Below, piece after piece: positions 27,301-36,373 of a stretch of DNA of 64,000 nt. Position 1 is the stretch's first letter, and every line of letters begins with the position of its first letter. Both the position numbers and the translations under genes were made by a program. The notes under the pieces were generated by a model, which had not been told where the DNA came from, searched no databases, and was given only the letters and a program-made list of their open reading frames with translations. This stretch comes from Manihot esculenta (Eukaryota; Streptophyta; Magnoliopsida; Malpighiales; Euphorbiaceae): assembly GCF_001659605.2 (NCBI RefSeq), contig NC_035171.2, positions 7,731,873 through 7,795,872 of the forward strand, read 5' to 3'.

Positions 27301-30300
27301 CCCAAAAACCCCCTAAAACATCACAAAACATGCATAGGAAAAAAGCAAGGAAGAGCTGGACAGAGGACTTTCGGCGGCAGGTTCGGCGACTGAAGGTCCC
27401 TACAGATCCGAAAGTCAGGCACTTTCAGAGGCAGGTTCGGCGGCCGAAGGTCTCCACAGATCCGAAAGTCACCAACCTTCGGGAATAGTTTCGGCGAAGG
27501 TCTCCACAGATCCGAAAGTCACCAACCTTGGGAATAGATTCGGCGGCCGAAACACCCGTCCAGATCCAAAAGTCCAAGCCTTCGGGGGTATGTTAGGCGG
27601 CCAAAAGGGCTGCCTCCCATGCAGGTTCGGCGGCCGAACCTGGTTCCCTCTAAACGGCAGGCCCGAAACTGCCTCATGCATTCCAACCCCCAAACTCTCA
27701 AATCCTCACATCCAACATCTCCAAACATACATACTCACTCCCACATGCATAAAGGGGTAAAAACTAGCCTAAACCCCAACAAACATCAACACAACAACCT
27801 TAAAACATACATTTATCATCAAAACTAACATAAACCCTAATATATTAGATCTAAACAGTTCATGCATTTTAACCCCTTAACCCTTCATAAAACTTATTTA
27901 AAAATATAAAAGAGGCAAGGATCTACACTTATCTCTTGAAGATCCAAGATGAACGTGACCCAAGCTTGGAGTTGAGGAAAATAGTCTCCAAACTTCCAAA
28001 ACTTGGATTCAATCTTAAAACTTCAAAAGCAAGAGAAAACTTATGTAAAACTTTAAAGGATTTGAAGGAAAAACATAAAATCAACCAAGGGAGGGAAATA
28101 ACTCACCTTAGCCCGAAAATGGAGAGAAAAACTCGTCAATTTTCGAACTGAGGGCCTTTTATAGGTGGCTGGCCAGACCACCTCTGGAGGCCGAAGAGTC
28201 CCGGCAACTGCCCCATGTTCGGCGGCCGAACTTGGCTTTCCTAAACAAAAACTCTTTTCTTTTCTTTAAAAGCTTTAATTCGAAAACTTAGTGTTAAAAC
28301 CATAAAATCATGAAAATCATTTTATAAAACTTTATTTTACCCTTCTAGAGGTTCCGATATCTGAGATTTCGAATTCCAACGGAGATTTCTCCAGGAAGTT
28401 GGAATTCCGATACCGGAGTCTAGCCGGATATTACATTATATACCTATTGAATATATATGAGTATGTGAAATAAAATACATTTTAAATAGGAATGTTAAAA
28501 TTTTCATTATATATTGTAAAAATCTTCATCAAATTAATTAATACATTAGTACACTTTGATAAATTTTTTTTTTTATTTAATTTTTAAGAAAATAAGCAGT
28601 AATCTATTGTTTGTAATGCGGAGCACACTATTTTTTTTTTAGATTAGAATTAAATAATAAAAAATAAATTATTATGTAAAAAATATTTTTCAAAAATACA
28701 ATTTTTTTTCCAGAAACTCTAATTTGATAATTTTTTACTCCTACAATTTTTGCCTATTTTTGTTTTCAAACTTATTAAGAAAAAATAGTGTTTTTATAAA
28801 CTTTTCAATTATATACCTCTTAAATATATTAAATTTTATCAAATATTAAAAGATGTTTTCAGAATTTTTTAAAATAAAATAAAATAAAATAGAATTATAA
28901 TAGTTAATTTATATATTATTATGGTGTAAAAAAAATTAACAATAATTTTATGACAACAAAAAATATGGACAAAAATTATGGGAGAGAAAGTATTTATTTT
29001 ATATAATTTGATATTTTTTATTTATTTGCATAAATAAGTAATGCAGCACGCTAATTTTTTTATTTAAAGTATAAAAATTTAAGATGAATTATTCAATTCA
29101 CCTCATTTTACCTATTTCTTTATTATATTAAGACATATTTAATGAATAAATTATATATATAAATATTTTAATAGAGTTATTCTTACAAATTTAATATATA
29201 ACTCATATTGAAAAATAATAAAAATATTATATTTATTATACTCTACGCATAATATATATTATATTTTTAAATTAAATAAAAAATTTAATTAAAATGCCAT
29301 TTTATTGATAAAATTAAATTTGAGAGATAATTAAAATTTTTTTTATCATTTAAATTACAGTTAATAATAAATTTGAATAAAGTGATTATCACATTAACTT
29401 TAATCGTAATTTTATAAAATATTTTTTTAATAGAAGAAGTTCCAATAAAATTAAATATCATCGAAAATAATATAAGAAATTACTATATATATAATATTTA
29501 TTAGGATTGAATATATAAATAAGAAATATATATATGTATGACAATCAAAACTATTAGATTAAATTGTAATTTTGATAAAAATTTTGATTTTTTTTTTCAT
29601 TACCCTTACTTAAATGTGAAATATTTTATAGGTTTTGAAAGATTGGAGAAGTTAGACATTAGTGGGAATAGATTCAATAAAAGCATATTATCATCATTGG
29701 GAGCTCTTACATCACTCAACACTTTAATTCTTAGGGAGATGTATGATATGAATGGTTCATTCCCTATCCAAGGTATGTTTGATTAATTTTAGATTTATTT
29801 TCCTTACATTCATTCTATTACAACATTCTGTTTTATTTTACCACAATATTCTGCAGAATTAAAGAATTTAAAGAATTTAACATTCTTGGATATAAGTGGT
29901 AATAATTTCAATGGCGCCCTATTATTTAAAGGTAAATTTTAAATCTCTTATATTTGTATTTATAAATTGATTTCTTTTTAAAAAAATAAATGAATTTCTC
30001 AAATGTTTTTATATATGATTTTACAAAACTATATACAAACTAAAACATTTCTCTTCGTTATCATATATATTATGTATATACCTAAATTCATATTTTGCGT
30101 TAAAATAATATAATTAAAATCAAATTTTAAGATAAATAAAATGTAAATCATAATTTTATTAAAATATTTTTGAATAAAATAAGTGTTTAGCTAATAACTA
30201 AAGTTTATACTTAAAAAGAAAAGTATTTTTTTATATATATAATTGAGAAATATAATCTCCAGTGACATTTTTTTTTAATATTGTATTCAAAATGTTATAT

Positions 30301-32964
30301 AATTTATACCAGCAATGAATTAAATCAGTCTAGTGCTGCAATAAAAATTAATATTGCAATTTAAAATTTAATTCCTTCTAAAATAATATATAAGTGAAAT
30401 CAAATATTAAGATAAATGAAATCTTGTTATTAATATATAATAACGTAGGATTAATAACATAAATCTTATCTCTACTTAGATTAATTTTAATTTATTTTAC
30501 GTAAAACGTTACCATTTACTTTTAATTTATTATAAAAATCAATATGTATATCAATTATTTTATTTAGAACCATTTATTTTATTATTGTAAATTAGTCGAT
30601 CTAATTTCTTTAGTTATATAGACTTTTCAACTTTCAAAAGGTTAGAGACTTTGAATTTGGGGGACAATGATTTCACTGGATGTATTCCGGAAGATATGTG
30701 GGCTCCACTTTCTCTGAAAGCATTATATTTATATGATAATAAACTCAGTGGCTCTTTATCAAAGCAAAGTAAGTTTTACTTGAAACACAGCCAAATTTCA
30801 ATTTTGTGATAATCATTTATAGAGAGAAGATGTTAATGTTAGTAATCCTTTTATTTGTTATAATATAGGTTTGTGTGGTTTAAAAGATCTTCAACTTTTA
30901 GATCTCAGCTTTAATGAATTTGGAGGCACTCTTCCTCAATGCCTTGGCAATTTGACATCTCTCACATTCCTACATCTGTCTGAAAACCAACTAACAGGAT
31001 ATCTTCCTTCATTTTGGCCACCTAAGCTCCAATATCTTGATCTTAGTCATAATCATCTCGATGGCATATTCTCTGTCAATTATTCTAGCCTTGAGGTGAT
31101 TGGATTAAGTGGCAACAAAATTACATTTGAGAATGGTTGGATTCCATCATTTCAGTTAAGGGCTCTTATAATGCAAGATTGTGGTCTCGAAAGTATTCCT
31201 GAGTTTTTGTTTCACCAATTCAAATTGGAAGTACTTGACCTTTCTCACAACAAACTAAAAGGAAGATTTCCTTATTGGTTACTTCAAAACAATGGAGGAC
31301 TTGAGATCCTAGATCTAAAGAATAATTCTTTCAATGGCCAGCTTGAAATTGGGACAAATATGCTTCCGAGCATACAATATCTTAATTTAGCCGCAAACCA
31401 TTTTGAAGGTGATCTTCTTTTTTCTGCTGGGGATGATTGTAAATTGATCGCTTTAGATTTGTCTCATAACAATTTTTCAGGGGAAGTTCCAGAGAGACTG
31501 CTTTCAAATTGCATTTCCTTGAGCTATTTGAGGTTATCTCATAATAATTTTCATGGTCAGATAGCATTATTTAATTTGACTCGAATTGCTGATTTGGAAT
31601 TGCATGACAACCAATTCGAAGGAACCCTATCAAGTTTATTCACCAATTTTAGTCATCAAAGTTATGGCCCAGAGGTGTTACATTTGAGCAACAATCGATT
31701 GCACGGTGAGATTCCACACTGGATGAGTAACTTCACAGGATTGGGATATCTCAATTTGCGTCATAATTTTTTTCAAGGTCAGATTTCATGCCAACTTCTT
31801 TCAACAGGAATAGAATATCTAGACCTTTCTTATAATTCTTTTTCTGGGTTGTTACCTTCTTGCTCCAATGAAAATTCTTTGCGACAAATAAATTTGCAAG
31901 GTAATAGATTCAGTGGTTCAATACCTGAAGCTTGGGTTAATATTTCAACACTGAACTTATTAGACGTAAGCGACAACGAATTGTCGGGCACCATTTTTAA
32001 TAAATCTGGTGAGAATTTAAGTGGTTTACGAGTTCTTTTATTACGAGGAAATCATTTCAATGGCTTCATTCCAAATTGGTTGTGTCAGCTGAATAATGTC
32101 AGCTTATTGGATCTCTCAAGGAACTCCTTTTCTGGGTCTATACCCCATTGCTTATATAATCTCTCATTTGGAGGGGAAGGAGAAGGACATCCCTATGATC
32201 CTCCATTCAGCGACATACTTTTTGCATGGGGGATAGGATATGGGGGTAGCAGTAAAACTCTCTTGGATAACACAGATATTTTTTATGGCGAGATTGATGA
32301 AGAAAGTGAGTTTGTTACAAAATATAGAGCCGACACATATAAGAATAAGGCTCTTAACTATATGTCTGGATTAGATTTGTCAAATAATAACTTAACGGGT
32401 GAAATCCCATATGAACTTGGAGCGCTATGTCAAATTCATGCATTAAACCTATCACACAATCAATTGATAGGATCTATTCCGAGATCTTTTGCAAATTTGT
32501 CCCAAATAGAAAGTTTGGATCTCTCCTATAACATTTTAAGCGGACAAATTCCAGTAGAATTGATCAATCTGAACTTTCTAGAGGCATTTAGCGTGGCCCA
32601 CAATAATTTATCAGGCAGAATTCCAGACATGAAAGGACAGTTCAGTACATTTGAGAGTAAAAGTTATGAAGGGAACCCATTTCTTTGCGGAACTCAAGTG
32701 AGAAGAAAATGCCACGATGATAATGATGAACCATCTCCATCACAAATGGAGTCACCACAAGAAGCAAGTGGGAAATGGTATGAAATTGATCGCGAGATTT
32801 TCCTTGCAAGTTTTTCAGTAACTTTTATAATGTTCTTTTTGTCTGTCATCATCATTTTATATGTCAATCCTTATTGGCAACAGAAATTGATCTATCATAC
32901 TAGACAACATCTATTTTCATGTTATTATTTTTTGTATGATAATTTAGTGAAGTTATTTGTCTAA
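15974..32964 (+). CDS. LRR receptor-like protein, multi-exon (RLP, Cuscuta-receptor/RLP1-RLP15-like clade)
   Basis: Join 15974-16427, 16575-16730, 19344-19481, 21048-21188, 21273-21347, 23178-23315, 25050-25187, 29632-29772, 29857-29931, 30622-30768, 30869-32964: 3,699 nt, about 1,232 residues, reading frame open throughout. Order: signal peptide around residues 18-43; N-cap with C-x-EEER-x-LL and NCCEWERVMC; LRRs with LxxLxLSxN and IPxxL repeats; a non-LRR island in the last exon; final LRRs; C-cap FLCG plus a cysteine; one membrane helix near 1178-1200; short NPYW tail. There is no kinase domain. Such RLPs sit in the plasma membrane and signal through partner kinases such as SOBIR1 and BAK1 (family knowledge). 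It is longer than usual RLPs of roughly 900-1,000 residues because LRR exons were duplicated. The ligand is unknown. Start 16025 is an alternative. Confidence 0.88.
15979..15986 (+). promoter_or_regulatory. TATA-like box overlapping the first ATG of the RLP
   Basis: TATAAATA begins five bases after the first in-frame ATG. If it is used, transcription would begin downstream and translation would start at 16025. The alternative is that it is coding sequence and an upstream CATATAAAAACC near 15479 serves as TATA. Confidence 0.3.
16575..16730 (+). CDS. RLP exon 2 (156 nt, phase 1-1)
   Basis: Follows a TATGCAG acceptor and ends CAAG|GTATGT. Encodes two LRRs starting LEKLEVLDLTWNRFNNNILS and ending EGSFPMQ. 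The length is a multiple of three, so skipping it would keep frame. Confidence 0.85.
17527..17568. repeat. (AT)n microsatellite in RLP intron 2
   Basis: A pure AT tract followed by TCAGTGATTTTTTTG. The same context with a shorter tract is in a later intron at 23756-23775, which shows that the introns are duplicates of each other. Confidence 0.9.
18076..18126 (+). pseudogene. Relic of a 75-nt LRR exon in intron 2
   Basis: Aligns with the 3' two-thirds of the exons at 21273-21347 and 29857-29931 (shared TTAATGGCA/TTCAATGGC and ATTTAAAG|GTAAATTTT). The donor survives, but the frame has TAA where the intact exons read Gly, and the acceptor side is lost. The intron beyond it also matches the introns after those exons. 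Confidence 0.7.
18269..18308. repeat. (AT)n microsatellite in RLP intron 2
   Basis: A pure AT tract of about 40 bases. The matching place after the 75-nt exons (near 21475 and 30065) has only a short ATATATTATGTATATA, so this one expanded. Confidence 0.9.
18615..19100. repeat. Repeated intron module in intron 2
   Basis: The stretch with AGTTCTGCAAAATCATAATA followed by AATAACTGAAAGATAATT occurs twice here (near 18690 and 19010), with related copies near 16960 and 24370. It shows that intron 2 itself is made of several duplicated intron pieces. Confidence 0.7.
19344..19481 (+). CDS. RLP exon 3 (138 nt, phase 1-1)
   Basis: Acceptor ATACAG, donor CAAG|GTATAT. Encodes LRRs starting FQRLEELNLRGNTFNNSILS. 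Paralogous to the exons at 23178 and 25050. Confidence 0.85.
20113..20262. repeat. Tandem duplication of about 77 bp in intron 3
   Basis: Two adjacent copies containing TTTAATATTTAATAAAATTT and GTATAATTGAAAAGTTAATA, differing by about one base. A recent event. The paralogous intron near 26075 has one copy. Confidence 0.8.
21048..21188 (+). CDS. RLP exon 4 (141 nt, phase 1-1)
   Basis: Acceptor TTTTACAG, donor CAAG|GTATGT. Encodes FERLEKLDISGNRFNKSILS and on to GSFPIQ. Every base I compared matches the exon at 29632-29772. Confidence 0.85.
21273..21347 (+). CDS. RLP exon 5 (75 nt, phase 1-1)
   Basis: Acceptor TTCTGCAG, donor AAAG|GTAAAT. Encodes one LRR, LKNLKSLTFLDISGNNFNGT. It differs from the exon at 29857 at a few positions. 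Confidence 0.85.
21886..21954 (+). other. Truncated, still in-frame LRR exon (possible exon 5b)
   Basis: Matches the 3' half of the 138-141 nt exons (SLKTLILGYN, ending FFPIQ) with an intact CAAG|GTATGT donor. The 5' half is replaced by intron sequence, but a T-rich tract and ATTAG give a plausible acceptor. Used this way it adds exactly 69 nt, phase 1-1, with no stop. It may be an active shortened exon, an alternative exon or a relic. Confidence 0.4.
22699..23098. repeat. Tandem duplication of about 200 bp in an RLP intron
   Basis: Two consecutive copies carrying AATTTAAGACACATCATTCA, TTATATTAAGATATATTTAA and AATTTAATGTGTAACTCATA. Near identity points to a recent event. Related single copies lie near 23940, 24600 and 29050. 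Confidence 0.8.
23178..23315 (+). CDS. RLP exon 6 (138 nt, phase 1-1)
   Basis: Acceptor TATACAG, donor CAAG|GTATAT. Encodes FQRLEELDLSGNRFNNSILS and on to EGSFPNQ. It is preceded by the same intron end (AATTAATTAATTGTG then CATACAAGTTG-like) as exons 3 and 7. Confidence 0.85.
25050..25187 (+). CDS. RLP exon 7 (138 nt, phase 1-1)
   Basis: Acceptor TACACAG, donor CAAG|GTATGT. Encodes FQRLEELDLSGNSFNNSILS and on to ECSFPHQ. It is the duplicate partner of exon 3. The intron after it resembles intron 3 but received a 2.2-kb solo LTR. Confidence 0.85.
26212..28435 (-). mobile_element. Solo LTR (Ty3/gypsy, palindrome-rich family) in an RLP intron
   Basis: Starts TGTAACGACCCG and ends GGATATTACA. 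It is flanked on both sides by TTATA (26207-26211 and 28436-28440). The uninterrupted paralogous intron near 20330 shows the empty site. The same LTR type, in the other orientation, abuts a tRNA-Met primer site and gag at 42645, so here the LTR is antisense to the RLP. No internal coding region remains: one LTR is left after recombination. It contains many TTCGGCGGCCGAA-type palindromes and an antisense TATAAAAG. Confidence 0.92.
28156..28163 (-). promoter_or_regulatory. TATA box of the solo LTR
   Basis: TATAAAAG on the minus strand, in the same context (GGCCACCTATAAAAG-like) as at 38956 in a related + strand LTR. It could start transcripts antisense to the upstream RLP exons. Confidence 0.6.
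29632..29772 (+). CDS. RLP exon 8 (141 nt, phase 1-1), copy of exon 4
   Basis: Acceptor TTTATAG (exon 4 has TTTACAG), donor CAAG|GTATGT. The coding sequence appears identical to exon 4, giving two identical 47-residue LRR segments in one protein. Confidence 0.85.
29857..29931 (+). CDS. RLP exon 9 (75 nt, phase 1-1), copy of exon 5
   Basis: Acceptor TTCTGCAG, donor AAAG|GTAAAT. Encodes LKNLKNLTFLDISGNNFNGA. It keeps the same spacing to its upstream neighbour exon as in the exon 4-5 pair. Confidence 0.85.
30622..30768 (+). CDS. RLP exon 10 (147 nt, phase 1-1)
   Basis: Acceptor TTATATAG, donor CAAA|GTAAGT. Encodes FKRLETLNLGDNDFTGCIPE and on to YDNKLSGSLSKQ. It is not a close copy of the other internal exons. 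Confidence 0.83.
30869..32964 (+). CDS. RLP exon 11: main LRR block, island, membrane helix, tail
   Basis: Acceptor AATATAG; the first two bases complete a Ser codon. Encodes about 697 residues: many LRRs of about 24 residues; an island roughly from GGEGEGHPYDPPFSD to VTKYRADTYKNKALNYM; four last LRRs (GLDLSNNNLTGEIP onward); C-cap with GNPFLCG and a following cysteine; a membrane helix starting IFLASFSVTFIMFF; and a tail beginning NPYW. Ends in TAA. The tail is short and has no kinase. Confidence 0.92.
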
Positions 32965-33164
32965 TTTTCATACCATTAATTAATGTAATCAGTTCTTAGA
33001 TCATCTAGAGCTAATAGTGCTTGGATTGGTAATGTGAATTTACGATTGTTGTATTTATAACAATTTTGAGTATTAATCACCAAATTAATTTTAAATCGAA
33101 TATGTAAAATTGATTGTGATTTAATTTATATTAGAAATTTTAATTATAAATAGTCTAATAAAAA
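32965..33164. other. RLP 3' flank
   Basis: AT-rich sequence after the stop codon, presumably holding the 3' UTR. I see no single convincing polyadenylation signal. Confidence 0.4.
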
Positions 33165-33490
33165 GAAAAATTGAATAAGCTAAAGCATTTAGACTTGAGC
33201 CGAAACTTGTTTATTACTCTCTCACCCAATTTTATAGACCTTTTTTACAACTATTTGACTGGATTAATACCTACTTCACTGAAATTACAAAATACAAAAT
33301 ACATGGGTTTGTACCAAAATCTGTACTCAACTCTTCAATATTTTAACAATATTGGATATCAGAGACAATAATCTGTCCAACAAAATTCTTAATTCAATAA
33401 CTTCACTTCTCAATTTTTAATTTTTTTTGCTGAAAGGAAATCATTTGGCTGGTACTATTCCAATTCAGTTATGTCAACTTGTCGCATAAT
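33165..33490 (+). pseudogene. Eroded RLP fragment (LRR remnants)
   Basis: Readable pieces in different frames: LKHLDLSRNLF, YLTGLIPTSL, then LDIRDNNLS and GNHLAGTIPIQLCQL after a stop. These match the LRR order just before the island of an RLP (compare exon 11 around GNHFNGFIPNWLCQL). No intact frame or ends remain. It is probably the residue of a second tandem RLP. Confidence 0.7.
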
Positions 33491-34182
33491 ACAAGAGGAA
33501 AATTAAGTCACATTCATGCATTGATTTTTGGTTTTTGTTACTTGTACTTCATCTGGTTAAATTTCCTTTGTACTATTGAAAAGTAAAAAATTGAGGATTC
33601 ACTTGTTTGAAATACTTGATAAGTTTAAATCTGAGTAACTATTTCTTAAGGTTAGGTCAGAATTACAACATACTAACGAGTCACTTGTTTGAAAATTGAA
33701 TTAACCGATCTTGACATTGATTTAGTGAAATAGTTTCTCTATTCACTTCTTCACTAAACTAAACAAGTTGTTTTTCGTAAATAAGAAATTAAAATATCAT
33801 TTGTTCACCTTCTGAATCAATGACAATCAAGAATTCAGAACAAAAAATCTCCCATGTTCATAAGCCAAAAATGCAGAGAGCTGCCAGAAAAAATCTTAGG
33901 TGGCCAAGCATTAAGAAAACAGAAAGTTTCAATACAATAAATTTACCAAGAGGGACGACACATTAACATGTGATTTCTAATTTAGTAAATAATGCATCAG
34001 TTCGAAGATGTGCAGAATATCAGCAGGTAAAACAACGGGCTAATTAAATTTATTATTTCAAAATCCACATCAATATTAACATAGGAATTAATAATTTATC
34101 TATTAAGGATTTATCTTAGTCATTTGAATGCAAAGCCAAGGGGAAAGAAAAGGGGCATACAGCAGCACCACCATGAAGTTTT
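33491..34182. other. Gene-free stretch; may include glycerol kinase 3' UTR
   Basis: No ORF. The part just below 34183 would be the 3' UTR of the minus-strand glycerol kinase exon if that exon's transcript end was preserved. Confidence 0.4.
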
Positions 34183-34428
34183 TCATATTGAAAGATCAGC
34201 CAAGCTAAAAGTCCTTTCCACGGCTTTGAACCAAGAATCCGCCCTCTTCTTCCTTAGCTCTTCATCTATTAAGGGGCGGAAAATGGTATCCGTCTTAGCC
34301 TTTTCTCCAGAAGCAAATATCTTCTCCTCTTTCCAAATCCCCATAGTCAAACCAGCAGCATAGGCCGCTCCAAGAGCTGTTGTCTCTATATCATCAGGTC
34401 TCACAACTGGGGATCCCAACAAGTCCGC
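34183..34428 (-). pseudogene. Glycerol kinase, orphan last exon
   Basis: On the minus strand an acceptor TTTGTAG is followed by an 81-codon frame and a stop. It reads ADLLGSPVVRPDDIETTALG, then AAYAAGLTMGIW and ends WFKAVERTFSLADLSI. This is the C-terminal part of the FGGY-family glycerol kinase (GLI1/NHO1 type), which phosphorylates glycerol to glycerol 3-phosphate. A full enzyme is about 500 residues. I find no other exon in the upstream direction (toward higher coordinates), where retroelement and repeat DNA follow. The frame is intact, but it is most likely a stranded gene fragment. A distant upstream exon outside the window is unlikely but not excluded. Confidence 0.85.
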
Positions 34429-34534
34429 CTACAAACCATTATGAGTGCAAACAACTAAGATTGAGCTCCAGAAAAAAGGCAAGAAATTTAGATAAATATA
34501 ATACATAAGTATTGTGAAATCTTTTGATAAAGAA

Positions 34535-34935
34535 AATTTTATTAAAAATCCAGGAAAAACTTAGTAGGTCACACGCCACTAAGATCCAAACTTAGAACAA
34601 AATTAGCCCCAACATGTTATGCTAAGTGAAAAAACCTGGAAAACCTCGATGCAATAAACAAACAACGCTAACAAATTAAACCAGCAGCATTAGTTACTTC
34701 AGGAAACCAATACACATCACAAAGATGCAACAAAACCTCCTAAAAACCAGCTATAGAAAAGATACCAAAGGTTACTCAAAACAATGAAAACAAACCAAAA
34801 TCAAAACAACAAAACCCAGGCATTCATAAAGAGCAGCAAGGAACCAAGTGAAGCCTCCACAAACAGCAGCCGAGAAGCGACGAAGCAAATACAGAAAAGC
34901 AGAGAACAAGAGACCATTATTAATTAAATTAATTC
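34535..34935 (-). mobile_element. Possible 5'-truncated LINE 3' end
   Basis: On the minus strand this T/G-rich stretch ends in CTGGATTTTTAATAAAATTT, the style of a plant L1-type 3' UTR tail. It has no ORF and lies where glycerol kinase introns would be. The call rests on style only. Confidence 0.3.
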
Positions 34936-35819
34936 CATTATTAATTAAAAAACATATTATCAAAAATAGTTAAAATGAATTGATGAAAACACACACTCAT
35001 CCGAAGCATGAAAGTTCTCTTCTAGGACCAGAATTCTAAAAATACGATGCTCAAAGAAAGCTCAACTTAATTATTCGTTGCAAAGACTCAAAAATAAAAA
35101 ATAAAAAAAATCCAAGTTTCACTGTCATGATTTTTATTGTATTTTTTTTAGTACTTCAATCATAAAAAATTATATTAATTTATTTTGTACGCAAATGATC
35201 TTAGTTTTCCACAATCCTTTTTAAAAAAAATATTTTACATTTTTAATATTTAATATTTAAGTCAATAAAAAAAATAATTAGCAAAAAATATTTTTTTTAA
35301 CAAAATAAAAATATATTATTTTTTGTATTTTAAGATTTTTATTAAAATATTAATATATAAAATTATTAATATATATTAATTTTTAAATTAAAATTAAATA
35401 ATAAAAATAAATTATTTTATTATAAAATATTTTATTTGATTAATTTTTTTAAATATAGATTATTTTTCACAAACAAATAAAATTTAAATAACTGCATTAA
35501 GTATTAATAAGGATATATGAAATTATTTATAATTGTAATATTTGGATAGATAAAGACGTGGAGAGACGAATGGAAATGATGGTGAGAGAGAGACCGAAAG
35601 GAAAAGAACCATGTAAACTATCATATACGTTAATAATCATTTTCTGGACTATAATTTTAAAAATATTAAAATAAGTTTGTAAAGACTTAATAAAATTCTA
35701 AAAATATTTAGCGGTTAAAATTAATGAAAGACTAATTAATAAAATTTTTAAAATGTTAGAAACATTTTAATGTATTTTTTAAAATTAAGAGACCAATTAA
35801 TGAGTGTCTCTATACTATC
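34930..35819. repeat. Dispersed AT-rich repeat, copy also at the window's end
   Basis: 34930-35100 (AAAGTTCTCTTCTAGGACCA) matches 63610-63830. From about 35195 the sequence carries the 2.4-kb repeat family landmarks (TTAGTTTTCCACAA, GGAAATGATGGTGAGAGAGA). The gypsy LTR starting at 35820 cuts it off. Confidence 0.7.
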
Positions 35820-36275
35820 TGATAACCGTTGGGTCTTTCCACCTCTCAGGCCGGGTTAGGGCCCAGGATAACGAGGCTAGCCCCGAGCCCGGAACATCTC
35901 GAGGAGGCCTGCCCAGCTGCAGTGGACCGGACCTAAGGGTATCTGCCGACCTGGGCCGTTTGCAAGCCCAGGGCCCACAGGAATGAAGCCAGCCCTGTGA
36001 TGGGACCCAAGGAAGGGTAGCAGGCCCAGTCTTTTCGTAGCCCTCTTCGCACGCGTACTGGGGGGAATTAAATGGCCGCCTGACATGAGCAAGGGGGACT
36101 GACACTGCTTTGCGTACGGACCTGAATGACAGAGACAGGCGTCCCTGTAGTAGACAGGCCATGGGACGTCACTAACAAGCAAAGGGAAAAAGGATAAAGA
36201 GGAGAGGAGGTATGCCCTCTCCAAATAAGCTTAACCAAACCATTGTAATCCTATTTTCTAGATCTCAGAATATCA
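35820..36275 (+). mobile_element. 5' LTR of gypsy element A (Retand/Tat-like)
   Basis: Ends are the inverted pair TGATA...TATCA. It is directly followed by ATTGGCGCCGTCTGTGGGAA, a standard plant gypsy primer-site context. About 456 bp, GC-richer than its surroundings. No 3' LTR is seen. Confidence 0.75.
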
Positions 36276-36277
36276 AT

Positions 36278-36295
36278 TGGCGCCGTCTGTGGGAA
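36278..36295 (+). other. Primer-binding site of element A
   Basis: TGGCGCCGTCTGTGGGAA, two bases after the LTR end. It is the tRNA 3'-end complement that primes reverse transcription in this gypsy group. Confidence 0.8.
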
Positions 36296-36373
36296 CGAAG
36301 GAAATCTTTTCATCACCGGAGTTCCATTCTTACAACACCCACTGAGATCCACAATGATAATCACACTACCAAC

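Noticed and set aside
26399..27393. ORFs of 97 and 114 codons inside the intron solo LTR
   Set aside because: They lie within a defined noncoding LTR and have no counterpart in the other LTR copies.
27469..27828. Overlapping ORFs on both strands in the palindrome-rich part of the LTR, reading RRPNL or FGRRT repeats
   Set aside because: They are produced by the TTCGGCGGCCGAA repeats in all frames, and similar chance frames occur at 38773-41424 and 59316-59636.
34772..34963. 63-codon minus-strand ORF upstream of the glycerol kinase exon
   Set aside because: A low-complexity hydrophobic frame without similarity to glycerol kinase; no splice connection visible.
35804..36224. ORFs of 60-115 codons on both strands in the element A LTR
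   Set aside because: The region is an LTR with TGATA/TATCA ends and a primer site; the GC-richer base content explains the open frames.
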